Source: Liolophura sinensis (lineage: Eukaryota > Mollusca > Polyplacophora > Chitonida > Chitonidae). From it: a DNA stretch of 64,000 nucleotides. The notes under the pieces are model-generated. The model saw only the letters and a list, made by a program, of their open reading frames with translations. It searched no databases and was not told the DNA's origin. Below are positions 11,551 through 24,659 of the stretch, piece by piece. A program made the translations under genes and the position numbers. How positions within the stretch are numbered: position 1 is the stretch's first letter; every line of letters begins with the position of its first letter. The stretch is from NCBI RefSeq assembly GCF_032854445.1, contig NC_088300.1, forward strand, positions 41,876,458 through 41,940,457, written 5' to 3'.

Positions 11551-12565
11551 ACTTCAAACATTTCCCATAATTAACTCGAAGCAAAGTGCAGCACTGCACC
11601 TTTCAAAATGAGGGTCAAGTGTCCCTTACAAAGTAGCTGGGTCGTTTCCATCGAGTCCGTGTGGATGTCATGAAAGAGGCGTACAGGTAATGAGCTAACT
11701 GTTCTATATCCAAGGAGCCGTACTGGGGAGGGTTTCATGACTGGCCTTCTGTAGTGAGTAAGAAAGCTCCCCGCGACCACCTGCAGTGTCTACTCGATGG
11801 CTTACCCTGTCAACCAATAGCTCCTCACCGACCAGAAAACAATCGCTCAGGGATCTCCACACTGCAATACTTGTCACTTTCTCCAGTTTAAGGAGAAAGC
11901 CTGCCTGTTGAGCCCCCACAGCCTCTAGGGAAGAGGGGACCTGGCAACTCAATTTCTGAGATTCAAGTAAGCCCTGTTTACTGCTGTTTTGCTGGAGTGG
12001 CTGATGGAGCCTGTTCAGTTGTTCGTTCAGGCCACCGTGGAAATGACCCTATTGCTAAATGCTCGTTGAGGTCACCATAAGGCTCGTTATATCACGAGTC
12101 CTCTATAAAAGAATTGTTCCAAAAACTCAGTGTTAATCGTTTTCAGACGTCAAATGGTTTGTTGACAAGAGAGAGAATGTTCTCTTGAAATGTGCTAGAA
12201 ATGGGTGTGTTAGTATACAGGAAATCCAATGTTTTTACCTTCTATACAAGCATGTTAATACTGAATATCCTCTAACAAATCTTTGTCCGTAAAACATATT
12301 TTCTGCATAAAACTCGAGACATGGACCTGTGTATGCTTGCATTGATTGTCAGCTCTCGAAAGGCTTGTGTTATTGGTTGGAACTGTGGTCTCTTCTAACG
12401 TGACAGCCCAGAATGCCTTGGGAATATAGTTACGCAATGTTTGAGGAACTTTTACAGACAATTTCCAATCACGGCGCCACTGAGACACGTTCAAAATGCT
12501 CACTTACATTCTCAGAGCTAGATTTCTCCCGGTATACAAAAAAACAACAACAACCAAAGAATAAA
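11551..12565 (+). other. Probable ALX 3' untranslated region
   Basis: Non-coding sequence after the stop. The first AATAAA in good context is at 12560-12565, giving a 3' UTR of about 1 kb; another candidate lies near 12825. The end is inferred only. Confidence 0.4.
12560..12565 (+). terminator. Candidate polyadenylation signal for ALX
   Basis: AATAAA hexamer followed by a T-rich stretch. No transcript support is available. Confidence 0.3.
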
Positions 12566-15500
12566 TTTTGTCGTAAAATTATTTGTTCGTTGTACATGGG
12601 TATGAACATGGCTATAAAACTGTTCATATTTGGGATATATGGCGTGTTTGGCTTACTCTTGCGTAGGAGGCACGGGTTTAGTCTCGAGTAATCTGAGATA
12701 TTAAAATCGTTTCTAAAGAATCTTGTTTTTTCTGGCCTCACACAGCGTGATGATCAAGATTTATTCATCCTCATCAGTCTAAAGGCATTAACTTAATGAT
12801 ATCTGGTATGTATCATATATAAAAATAAACGAAACGCAATAAACAAGCCATGTACAGGGAAAATGTTTCGGCAAATATAAACTTGTTTAAATTAGCCAAT
12901 ACGTTATTATGAGGTCTTATCCTCTAATTGAATCTCCCTAGAAGAAAAGATAAATCTGGACTAATCGGTAAACTACCCAACATAACGTTTAAAAACTTTC
13001 ATCAATTTTAGCGAATACTTTGCTAGTTGTGTCTTTAACCTGAGAACGCAACTGTTTCCACTGGCCCCACCAGGACACTGTTGGCCTTTTATCGCCATGA
13101 GTCTTGGATATGTGTAACACGACATCGTGTTTCCGGTTTTTCTAACATGGTGCATCCCAGTAAGCCTAGTAAGTATTCAGATACCTATGGTCGTTAAGGC
13201 CTGTTTCCACTCCTCTTCCGAAATAACTAAGGTTAAATTATTCGTTTTATTTTAAAATCGGCCAAAACTGACCTTGAAAACTGATACATCTAAATCTCGC
13301 GAGAGCTCATGAACAATGGTCATGTGACTGACAACAGCTTTATTCATTAACTCTCTCTGTAACCATGGATACGACAGATTTATCATCTATTTTTGGTCGA
13401 ATCGGAATTACGCATGCCAAGGAAGTAACCTCACTACACTCATTGATTTGACTCCTCAATCATCTGGTTCAAATCCAGGCAGTAATTTACGTACACGGTA
13501 TACTCTTTGATCGTTTGTTGACGTCGAGCTGTTGAACTATATATAACACATGATTTCTTTTGACCACGGCATAAACACCAATCAAATCAAGATGTACACA
13601 CACGTGTTCTTTCGAAATCTTTATTAAAATGTTTGGGTTGTGTAAAAGCAGTTGTAAATATGTAAAACATAGTACACATATGAGTTGAGCCAATTCGCAT
13701 TCACTGTCTAGTTTACCTACGAACTTGTTAATTTTATTTGATTGGTATTTGTCGCAGACGGCATTTAAATGACGGTTTTCAGGGGTTTTACAGGGTCAAT
13801 ATTTGTGAAGTTTCCCACTAGCGGGCTTAACCGGCAACGGCTTGAACACCTAAATAATAAATATCTTCTTCTAAGCTAATCTCTAAATAGGAACAGCACT
13901 TAATTATATGTGAAATTAAGCAGGTCATTTGTTCCGATATACATTTATTGAACACGTTACCCTAAGGAAAGTTATTTATCTGTGCGTGCGATATCTTTAT
14001 CCTTGACGAACGTATGTGAGTAAACGCTGTTGGCGTCCGATTTCTGCACGGGATACATGGATATACAGACGGTTCTGTAGCTGAAGACTTTGTGTGTGAC
14101 AATGACAAACTTCTTGGTCGTTGATGAGTTCACAGATATTGATGTGTCGTTCATCATTATATGAATGGATTTGAAATTGCTATGGATTGTGAGGACTCGT
14201 GAAGCAATCAGCAAAGATCAGATACTAATATATACTGTACATACTGGGTCTGTGTAACTCGTGCCAAGCTTGGTATCCTATACTTGCTTCAGAAGCATGG
14301 TATCCAGTAGAAGAACATATACAATCTGCCTGCATCATGAACACTTCTCGGCTACACACACATACAAGACATTCTCTCTGAATCTCCCCACTCCCCACAC
14401 ACCTGTCCAGTAATTTCTGGATTCTTGCGACAGTAAAATCGTGATTTTTTCTTTCTCATCACATATCTTCTAGATGAACAAAACCAGTTATAACACAACA
14501 CATTAGAGGCAAATGGACATTGTAATACTTTATTCGCTGAATGGGATGGCGTGTCAAATTTAGACAAAACCAAATTTGTATTTCAAATTCAAACAAATTC
14601 CATTGTTACATATCCAATAGAAGTTCCAGAGCTAACCTGTTGGTTATCAGTGTATACCTGTGGAACACAAACGTTGACAATATCTAAGTTCACCGCGTCT
14701 GTATGCACCATCCTCAAGCCCCTACACCATCCAATTATCTGCTCTGTACTTTACATGCATCTACAGATTCACGCTGACTGCTATGTCGTACATTATGTTA
14801 GACTTAACGGAGTCTGGGATCTTGGGACATCCCGACTAACAGGCACCAGGATCATGAGTGTGTCTGAGGATTATTTCACTCTTTGTCTTAACTTCCAAAC
14901 AGTTCACTAAGCTAAAATTGTAAGTTTCAATATACCAGAGATTTTAGGAAAAAATCAATATTCCCAGTTGAAATCAAATTTTCTGAATTTATGAAGAATA
15001 TCTCAAATTATTACCTTTCATTAAACACCAGATTCGTACATGTATTGTTTATAGCATTAAAATGACTATAAATTCTTTAACAAGGTTATAATGTGGCAGG
15101 CTTTACAAATGTTTGGGACATTTTGAACGGTAACACGCGTGAACAGACGAGGCTATTCTATAATAGCAGCAAAAATTCCATTGGATTTGCTCTGGTCGAT
15201 GTTTTGCTAAAAATCTCGGATATATTGTTTTTAAGAGTTTATATTTTGATACTAAGTTATGAGTGAAAACTAGCGTTTAAGTTTGATTGTAAATGGATGA
15301 TACCACACGTTGACCTAATTCTATAAGACAGCTTCGTGGTCCTGAAGCCAGGTCATCTTACGGGGCTATAAAGGTTACGTTGTTAGTTAAGATCTCGAGA
15401 GCGCAGCGTGGTAAAGCTCTTGTGCGCACGACATCAGAAGGTTCACGATATCGTGAAATAATGAATGTCTTGGCATGCGACATTATTCGAAATTTTAGTA

Positions 15501-15947
15501 GTTTATTATGTCGTGCACATCACCTACTTTATAAAAAATACATGCTATAAACTTTGTTCTGTCAAGTTTTTTATTTTCATATATTGTTTTTAACAATATT
15601 ACTATTGCAGCTTCATATAATTCTGCATTACTTATTGCAAATTGTTTTTAGCTCTGCCCTTACGTGCAATAAAATGTCCAGGTCATCCACAGCCTTTCTA
15701 GTGGTTAATTATCTACGAGCGTGCACTTTCTCGAGACCATGACTTAATGAAGAACTCTAGATCACGACATAAATAAGAACTCAAGGGCACGATATAGCTA
15801 AGATCTCACGAGCTCATCGCGAATATCTCGTACGCACAACACAAGTCCTTCATTTCTGTTCGTCAGTTACCTTTGCGCACAATGTAAAGCCGCGTACACA
15901 CAGTGCAATTTGTCGTATCTTCCAGCCGAATTCGGTTAGTGCAACTT
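12566..15947. other. Intergenic, no gene supported
   Basis: The longest open frame (14551-14910, plus, 119 codons) lacks an ATG at its 5' end, a recognisable domain or splice context. A short SINE A tail fragment sits at about 13733-13760. Confidence 0.4.
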
Positions 15948-16110
15948 GTCTGAGTGATGCTAGAATGTTTTCTGTTGTTGCAGCAGATTATTCTGTTAAC
16001 TATAACACACATATTCTACTAATTCAAGATAAATATGGCAGAATTTTGGGTCACAATTACAGAATACCTTCTAGCATCACTCAGACAACGGACCTTCAGT
16101 TAAAATTAAC
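15948..16110. mobile_element. MITE copy 2, left end truncated
   Basis: Begins inside the left TIR at GTCTGAGTGATGCTAGAAT and ends CAGTTAAAATTAAC. The interior GTTGCAGCAGATTATTCTGTT matches copy 1 (TTGCAGCAGATTGTTCTGTT). Confidence 0.7.
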
Positions 16111-16639
16111 AGGTTAGTTTTTTGAATGATACTAAACCATGGCAAACGTTACAACTGCCAGAATTCGACAAATTGAACCGTATGAATGCGGCTTATGATA
16201 TAGCGTTTGTCCCATTTTCGTTCCACGAATTTATGGAACAAATTGAAAAGAATGAATGCTGCTTAGGAAATAAAATTTGTTCCATTTTCCTTCCACTTGT
16301 GGAATCCGATTATGACAAAAATCGAATCGTTTTCCCCTTGTGTTTATTGCCTTTCTCAAAAATTACTTTTAACCATGTCACTTTCACGACCTCGAATCAT
16401 CCGTACTGCATCACCCATCTTATCACCGAAACAGCCCACATCTCTTACAATCTTACCAAACCAAACCACAAAAGTCACTGCTGTCACGTCCCATTTACCA
16501 CCATAATGCTCACCGCTCGCCGCTACACCCAACCTCCGTAACACCATCTTTACCGCCACAAAGTCTACCATTCCCCGCTACACCCAAGCCACTCCCGTCA
16601 CATCTCAAGAATGCATAACGCACAAAAAGTAAAACAAAA

Positions 16640-16950
16640 GCACCGACAACATCCACCTGCTCGCCATTATATCCAATTCGCCATCGCCACCAAGCCCACC
16701 GCTACACTCAACACGCTCCCTCCACATCCACCCGATCACCATTACATCCAATTCGTCATCGCCACCAAGCCCACTGCTACACTCAACACGCCCCTCCACA
16801 TCCACCCGCTCGCCATTACATCCAATTCACCATCGCCACCAAGCCCACCGCTACACTCAACACGCCCCTCCACATCCACCCGCTCGACATTACATCCAAT
16901 TCGCCATCGCCACCAAGCCCACCGCTACACTAAACACGCCCTCTCCACAT
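16640..16950 (+). repeat. Minisatellite, 74-75 bp unit, about 4 copies
   Basis: Units carry GCCACCAAGCCCACCGCTAC followed by ACTCAACACGC and a CATCCACCCGCT spacer. The CACCAAG anchors are at 16688, 16763, 16837 and 16911. The strand is C-rich and almost free of G. The open frame across it is a by-product of this composition. Confidence 0.9.
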
Positions 16951-17640
16951 CCCCCTCACCGCCGCCACAGCCCAATAATAAACATATACTGCTCCTCAGA
17001 TCCAGCTTTTGTTATGTTGTCATCTCTGTTGAGAACACCTAATCTGTTGTTCATGGCTATAGCTATCATTATTCGCAGTAAATGCACTGAGAAAGGTTTT
17101 GTCTGTTTTGGCAATAAATATGTAGGCACCCATTTGCTACCATACACGTCTACGTAAGCACGGGTATTTCGCCGTGTTGATACAGGGCCATCATTTCACA
17201 GTTTCTACACTACGACTTTGTTCACGATCAATGACACACACGCATACCAAGCCCACTCCTTTGTTGTAAACTTTATATAGAAACCATTGAAATAAGGATG
17301 TCCATGAAGTCGTTAGTTTTCAAAGCTTTTACAAATATCATGTAGCGTCGCCACTGCCAGACAATTACTAATTATTATACCACAATGGCTTCTTATTGTC
17401 CGTCTGCGGAGGAGTCTAATTTACCGTGGAATTACACATTGTCAATGCAGTCGAAAGGAAGAGATACACCTTGGATGCAGAATAACTGTATATGTATAAT
17501 GATGGCTGTGTACACGTATAACCAAACAAGTTGTTTGTTTGCTTTGGGTTTTCAGTCGGTTTGAAAATTATATTCGTGATTTCACGACGCCGTAACATGC
17601 CGGTCCAATGTCAACATACTTATAGTGCTACCTCCCTGGA

Positions 17641-17755
17641 AAGTCATGTCGACATTACCAGTTATGTCGACATTACCAGTTATGTCGAAATACCAGATAT
17701 GTCGACATTAACAAGTCATGTCGACATTACCAGTCATGTCGACATAACCAGACAT
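17641..17755 (+). repeat. Short minisatellite, about 18 bp unit with GTCGAC
   Basis: About six units of the form AGTCATGTCGACATTACC, each with the palindrome GTCGAC or a one-base variant. Confidence 0.9.
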
Positions 17756-18116
17756 GAAGCTTCACTCATTTCAATTTTGCTAGAATTTATCCGCAAGCAT
17801 TGTTCTCAATAAGAAATTTGCACCATCTTGTACACATGGGTTTATGTAGCTTGCGATGTAAACAAGAAGTGCACTGCAGTACACAGTTTTGTACACATTT
17901 AAAGCATATTTGCACACTGATACATGTTAATTTGCCTGTGCAAATTTGCTACAATTAATGTGTATATGTGGTATACATCTTGTGTATTGTTTGTACGCAA
18001 CCTGCTTTCAGAGAGTGCACAACCAAACTAGTCGATTCTTACAATGATACATACACCCTGCTCTGTATCAAATAGTTTAAGCCGTTGGTTACCCTGTTTC
18101 ACCAAACAAGAGGACT

Positions 18117-18385
18117 CTCGTGGCAGAGGTGGTTAGCATGCTAACGCGGTGCAATGGGTCAAGAGGTGTTTCGCCAATGCTGTTGTTGTGCATTCAAGTC
18201 CACCTCATGCTGGCTTCCTCTCCGGCCACGCGTGGAAAGGTCTGACAGCAGCCTGCGGATGGTCGTGGGTTTCTGCCGGGTTCTGCCCAGTTTCTTCCCA
18301 CCATAATGCTGGCCGCCGTCGTATAAGTGAAATATTCCTGATTACGGAGAAAAACACCAATCAAATAAATAAACAAATATTAACC
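18117..18385 (+). mobile_element. SINE family A, full length, diverged
   Basis: tRNA-like head (GTGGCAGAGGTGGTTAGCAT, B-box-like CATTCAAGTCC), body CATGCTGGCTTCCTCTCCGG, core CCATAATGCTGGCCGCCGTC and tail CACCAATCAAATAAATAAAC. Confidence 0.85.
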
Positions 18386-18509
18386 GATCATTAGCTAGTG
18401 TGTTGGTCGTATAGTTATGCACGACACAACACCTCGACAAGTACCTGACAAATATCCGGACACAAAACTGCAGTCGCAGTTAGAACACTGGATTCGAACA
18501 CGCGATATC

Positions 18510-18547
18510 ACTGATTAGGATTAGTCGTCTTCAGGAGAACTAATTAG

Positions 18548-18634
<87 letters not shown>

Positions 18635-18668
18635 ATATCACTGATCAGGAGAACTAATTAGAACTATA
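18510..18668. repeat. (TA)n tract flanked by a direct repeat
   Basis: A TA tract (about 18549-18639, with one TTA interruption) is flanked by copies of AGGAGAACTAATTAGAACTA. The left copy has an insertion between CACTGAT and AGGAGAAC, so the microsatellite and its border were probably duplicated together by slippage. Confidence 0.85.
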
Positions 18669-20156
18669 TAATTTAGAATATATATTCTATATATTCAATT
18701 TTTCATATGACGACACACACATGTACACACACATTAGGTGTGTGTACATAGAATAAGCCTTCTTGAGACATGGGGGAGGGGGAATGCCACCAAAGTGCTA
18801 CTCCTTGCTCTAACCTGTCTGTCCTGCGCGCCAGGCGAGGGAGCAGCATGTGTTTTGGTATACCACGACCTGGGTTTGAGCGAGATTCATGTGTATACAT
18901 ATATAATGGGTATGTTTTAGCACCCTCAGACTGAGTCTTCACTATAAGTTTCTTAACTTCCACACTCTCTACAACATGGGATACAGTCTAACCTCTGGTG
19001 GTAAATACGAGGAGAGCATTCCGGATTGCGGGCGACCTGTCATCCATGTATCTGAGCATTCATTATATCATCACAGCGCTTTTTCAACAGTTGCAATCAG
19101 TTATAGGCTCCACTGAAATCCCTATATTAAAATTCGTCCTGGAAACCATTCACGGGGTGCAGGTTTGAAACTTGCAGGATTTAGATATCGTGCGAATATT
19201 ATCGACTATCTATCGCGCATCACTGAAAAATGATGACTTTGTCTCTGTTACATGTTAACTAGTTTATTCTTTTTGGACGATTATTTCATATATATTCCTG
19301 TGAGAACTGATGTTTAAGGTTATTCTGAAAGTGCTGTTTGGTAATTATCGACTTGGAATATCCCTCCTACCGCCTACAAGTGGCATACTCGAGTATATTC
19401 AATATACTGGTTTCAGTACAATCACTATTTCATGCAGCTGTACACAGGTGCTAGAATAACTGTGGTATGTATCATGTTAACAGTCCATAAGCCTGTATTG
19501 GTGATCTAAACATACATATATAACACATCCAAGGCTTTCGCTATAGCAACAGTCTAGATTAAAGCAATGCAATGTCCAAGAGAAACTAACTCAAAGTCTT
19601 AAAGTGCAAATCAACATGATAACATTATTTTAAATAACCAGTAAACAACAACCAACTCATTTCCCGTTATTTAAAATCAATTAACTACCTCATGGGAGAA
19701 CCTTGTTAACAGACCTCAGTATGCCTATACCTATAGAGGGTATGACAGAAGAAAACGCTATACATCAGGATTATACACTGTTCTGTATTTTGTAATTCAC
19801 TATACTATAACAAAACTTTTGTCTTCCTATTTCGATTTCAAGATCCTTTCCATTATATTGTCATTTAAACTAGGTAAGGCAGATGAAACCGTAATGGTGA
19901 AGAATTGGTTTAACCTAATTCCTGGTTTCCTTGTATAACAAACGGTTATGTATCTATACTTTATAAGTATGTTAACCTCATTGTCCATGTTGAATAATCT
20001 ATTTGTCTATTGTTTGTTCCTTACATGGATTAAAATGCTGAATGTTGTAAAAATATATTTATTCCAGACTTCCACCGTCCTTGATCTACATTATAAAACA
20101 TAACAAGTGTTTAGGCCGATATTTTCGTCTAGTTTTAGCGTAATATGGTGCAGTTA
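18669..20156. other. Intergenic, nothing recognised
   Basis: No supported exon. A moderately G+C-rich patch around 18765-18870 gives no convincing translation. Confidence 0.35.
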
Positions 20157-20277
20157 ATTTTACTCCAGGTCACTCGTGGGTAATCCCGCTACAAAGGGTC
20201 ATCGTATAGAAGAAATGGGAATCACCCACCTTAGCAACGGGTGGTTGCCATAGCCATGAGTGACAGGTAAACTACGC
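20157..20277. mobile_element. Possible small MITE with imperfect TIRs
   Basis: The left end TTTACTCCAGGTCACTCGTGG pairs imperfectly with the reverse complement of the right end, TTTACCTGTCACTCATGG. Only one copy was found, so the call is weak. Confidence 0.3.
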
Positions 20278-20825
20278 AGGGTGCCTATTTGTGGATATCG
20301 CGCACTCAATGACCGAAAGAATGCCTTATAAAATATCGGTTTGTGATAAAAATATCTTATCAAATTTGACGTTGCCATTTGACATTGTCACGTCAGTTCC
20401 ACTGAAACAGGCACTTAAGGCCCGAATATTATCAGTCACACAAAAATAGACAGTATTAAAATTTCCGTTCTCAATTCAAACTGTTCCTTATTCCTTCTCT
20501 CTTTAGTGTCTTTTCAAATACAATAGATTGACAGATGTGTAACAGTAAGTTGACCAAAATTATCCGATTTAACGTGTTCCCGTGTCATCGGGTCAAAGAA
20601 TAGACTGTATCTTCTATCTATAACACAATAAAGAGTATAAATTTGGAATATGGTTATGAAATAAGACAATTAAAAGTAGAAATGTGTACAAACAGAAAAA
20701 CTCTACTTCATCTTACGTTAGAACTTTAATTAATCTCTGATCAAAGGCAAACAGAATTACCTTTAGCTTCATTTGAATTCATGTATCTTGATTTTTTGTA
20801 TTTTATTTTTGGCTCGAGACATATT

Positions 20826-21066
20826 TAATTTATTTATTTATTTAACTGGCGTTTAACACCGTACAGAAGAATATTTCACTTATACGACGGCGGCCAGCTT
20901 TACGGGAGGAAATCAGTTAGAGTCCGGGAGAAACCATCCGCAGGTTGCTGGAGGACCGTTCCACGAACGGCCGGAGAGGAAGTCACTATGTGCTGGACTT
21001 GAACTCAGAGCAACTGCATTGGTGGGTGGCTGCTCGGTCGTTGTGCCGTGCTGGCGTGCTAACCCT
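20826..21066 (-). mobile_element. SINE family A, near full length
   Basis: TTTATTTATTTATTT tail, GACGGCGGCCAGCTTTACGG core, GGCCGGAGAGGAAGTCA body and a diverged tRNA-like head ending near 21065. Confidence 0.8.
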
Positions 21067-21204
21067 GCCCCGGATATGTTTAAGGTTTATAGAATAAAAT
21101 AAAATATTTGAGATGATTGATAGCAAATGCCCTATGTTGGATAGAACAGGCACACCACCGTGTTTTGGTTGAGTCAGGGGGTGGGCTAGGGGATGTGCAA
21201 GGTA

Positions 21205-21345
21205 CTGCTAATTAAGCATTTACGTGAACAGTTAAAATAAGAGCCTAACTAAGTTGCGTGTGGCTATTTCCCTACAATCGTTGTCCCTGTTGTCGCTGCT
21301 GTAACTTTACTCTCCGTGCATGCTGTAATCTTCTATGTTATAACC
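21205..21345 (+). repeat. Dispersed element D, copy 2
   Basis: AAGCATTTACGTGAACAGTT, GTTGTCGCTGCTGTAACTTT, ACTCTCCGTGCATGCTGTAA. Same order as copy 1 but diverged. Confidence 0.6.
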
Positions 21346-23877
21346 ATGTTATATTCCATTTTTCATCCGAATTAGATCTTTTTAATAAAGGATATTTATT
21401 CCTTAAGTTAATAAGTCAGAGAAAATTCGTCCAAGAAGTACCAAAAAATCATGTTATTTATTTTCTGTCCGTGTAGTTTCTTTAACAAACATATTTTCTT
21501 TGACCTTTACTGAAGCTGCATTGAATTGGACGTTTCCCTCAATGTACCTCTTTCCATTTTGTGATATGGTATTACATCGTGCTATCTTTCGTGTAGATGG
21601 TCTTTTTCAGTAGTTAACAAGTGGGAACACTGGCTTATGAATCTGCATGGTTTATCGTTTAGAGTTTTCGATAACAATGCCTGTTATGCGTGTTTATGTT
21701 AGATTATAATTTTTCTCCCTCAATGATTAAATGTGAATAAAATGGCGGTTAGGGCTATCGTTGAGGGTTTAACGGTGGTTTTGTGCGCGGGTCTGCGTGT
21801 GTGCTCTGTGCACAGAATGTGACATACTGAATAGATTCACGGCAATGAATAACTTGCGCCGTCAACGCGTCAATGAATTTACCGCAGTTCCTTTGCAAGT
21901 GAAAGCTTTGAACTGCATTTTAGGGGAGCAAACGTGAGCGCGTAGCGACCTATCATGAAGGCTACAACAACCACAACCTACCAGCTACCAGAGAACAAAA
22001 CGGAAGACGACAACCTGAATTAAACACACATTTGTCATTTTATCATACGCGTGCTCTACTGGTGTATAGTTACCAACGTTGTGTCTGTCCTAGATGTAGA
22101 GCTGGAAAAAAAATCTAGCATGCAGTAGGAAAGCATTACTGTTCGATATTTGATTCCTATAATATTGCGAAGTCATCAATACCGTCATTTAAGACATCAG
22201 CACAACTGGTATTGAATATACAAAATCCTGAACAAATCAGCATTATGGAATAACTGTTGAATCTCAGCCTTAGTGCTAGATAGTTTTATAAGGTAAGTGT
22301 GCTTAGTTGTAGTATTTACTTTACACAGGAAGAACTAGACCCGGATCGATAGGCATTACGGTATGATTCAATACTTCCGCACATATTATATCTTCATGTC
22401 ACTTTACTAATGAAGCTACGCATGGTCTAACACTACTGGTGTAGTATGTAAAACTGGTCTGTGGAGGAATAGGATTCAAGTATCTACAGTCTGTAAGACC
22501 GATTGAGTTGTATAGCGTACGAGAAACGCGGTTATGTCAGTCAAACAACTGTATATACATGTATATGCAGGACTCTGATTTTAGATTGATTTCTCTCATT
22601 ACTAACATGTCTTCCATGTACTTGTTAATGGTTAAATAGTTTGCGTAAACCAACAAACATTACACAATAATGATGCCTCTGTTTTGTGGGCGGTATTCTT
22701 GATCATGTTTAATTATTATTCATTGTGAAAACATTTTAAACAATCGTTGGTTTTGAACTTCCATACATTGAACATTGTTTGCGCTTTGCCTGAATGTGTT
22801 ATTAGGGTGAGGAATATATTGCTTTCTGAGGGAAATGGTTAAATATAACGTAGATTCGTCTATATGTGTGACTCATTTGCAAAGTGGTATTTTGAATAAA
22901 TACATGTTTGTTATTCTGCATGTTTCATATGAATTTTGAAGCTATTTTTCCAAGTTCTCGTCAGCATTAACACTTTTCCCTACTGATATTTAAGTCACAG
23001 AACGACCCCACGTTCTTATCATTGAAAAATTCCCGCTGCAGTGTCTATATGGTTTACCAGCTCTAGTTATCAACACATGAGCATTGATTTTTATGTCAGT
23101 TTAAACATTTTGATACACATCATCAAAGTATAATCTTGAACGCCATAACTCACAATCATACGGTAAACAAATATCAGTTGGAAACGCCATATTGCAGACT
23201 GTGCCTTTAATATATAAGAGTCTCTAAGGATCGTTTGTGAAAATAGCAGCGAAGGCTAACCAGGCACATGCAACCCATTTTCCATTACATGGAAATAAAA
23301 AGGTGATGCAATTCACATAACTTTTTGAATGTTTCAAAAGTCATCAATTTCCCAAGAATAAAAAATGTTATATTTTCGTCGCTAAATTTAAAGGTGCTCT
23401 TTAAATAATGCAACGAAAACACGTAAATTGTATTCATGTTCCTTACTGGCCGACAGTTTCCTCATCGCTCCGAGTTGCCAAGACAGCATCTGGTTCCGGA
23501 GATGCCATTCAGAATAAATGCAGTGAATTTGAAAAGAATGTGGAATGTCTTGTTGGAGTAGGTTGATACTATTGACAATATGTTTACAAACTGGCGAATC
23601 AACGGACACACAAAGGAGAAAGTTTGCGGAAATCGCCCGTGGCCCAAGAGACTTGTCTATGGCGGAGATCTGGGGTGCTGATGAAAACAGCGTGCTGGGA
23701 GCCGGGCTCCAGGGTGAGGGGGAATATGCCCGGAACGACGCCCGCTTCCCGTCTGTTTGTGTTGGGAGTTAGGTAACCCAGCAGTATCACACATGTAACT
23801 ATTTTCTGATATCACAACCATACACATCATTACCCGCCAAATAACTATATTCATCTATCCTGTCTCTTGTATTACAG
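21346..23877. other. Intergenic, no gene supported
   Basis: No exon with both splice sites and a recognisable protein. From about 23600 onward the G+C content rises toward the candidate exon region at 23.9-24.5 kb. Confidence 0.35.
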
Positions 23878-24186
23878 GTTAATGGTCCCTGAGCAAGCTA
23901 AGCCAACATTCTGGGAACGCGTGTAAAAAGCTTAGTGATCCAGAACAGTGACTACAAGACATTCCTCAGATGGCCTCTCCTCACGCCCGGATCCGGAGCT
24001 CCGGGCGACCACGATGCTCTCCGGGCCCTAACACAGCTGAATTGATTGATAAAATCCTGACCAGACCTCAGACGTGTCCCACTCAAACCAGGCATGGATA
24101 CCGGCCTCTGACGACGGCAGCCTGTGTCCGGCAGACACCCCGGCATGCCTGGGGTCCTAGATCTCAGACCTCAGACCCCACAGTGA

Positions 24187-24492
24187 GAGGCAGACCCCAA
24201 ACCGTTGGTCCACCCCCTGGAGAAGCCAACAGGGGTTTCAGTCAAGCATGTGTTTTTTGTACGGAGACGAATTCAACAGATTCGAGACGCTAGACTTCGG
24301 ACGGAGGAGAAGGGTGGAGAGAATGGACTACATTCCGGAAAACTTCCGTCCGAGGGTAGGGATACGGGAAGGAAACGGATAAGTATCTTCCGGAAACAAG
24401 ACGCAAAGAAAACCAACACTGTCCACGATGACATTCGGGAAGATGATATGACCGAAGAGGAAAAAGAAGAGCGAGACATGAAACTCCAACTT
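24187..24492 (+). CDS. Candidate 5' exon of the CNBD2-like gene
   Basis: Open frame of 102 codons ending at CAACTT|GTAAGC, in phase 0, which fits exon 32903-33115 (phase 0 start). The C-terminal part is acidic and basic (DDIREDDMTEEEKEERDMKL) and would lead into RHARMTKLIWWF. The only in-frame ATGs are at 24448 and 24478, so translation could start there and the rest be leader or upstream exon. Two other frames are also open across parts of this G+C-rich block (23970-24293, and from about 24242 to a possible donor near 24350), so the reading frame is not settled. The similarity of the donor to the 80-bp array downstream is indirect support for the border. Confidence 0.35.
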
Positions 24493-24516
24493 GTAAGCCA
24501 GATGTCCAATAGTGTA

Positions 24517-24518
<2 letters not shown>

Positions 24519-24603
<85 letters not shown>
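24519..24603. repeat. (CA)n-(TA)n compound microsatellite
   Basis: About 65 bp of CA followed by TA, 26 bp after the candidate donor at 24492. The open frames of His/Thr or Cys/Val here are artefacts of the repeat. Confidence 0.95.
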
Positions 24604-24659
24604 CATTTAATAACCGACTTATTCTAACATGCACACAGTCTGAAATGTGCATATGCTGA

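Noticed and set aside
16611-17042. 143-codon Thr/Pro/His-rich frame
   Set aside because: Produced by the C-rich 74-bp minisatellite, with no start context or domain.
24500-24603. His/Thr and Cys/Val repeat proteins across 24.5-24.6 kb
   Set aside because: Translations of a (CA)n microsatellite; the real candidate exon ends at 24492.
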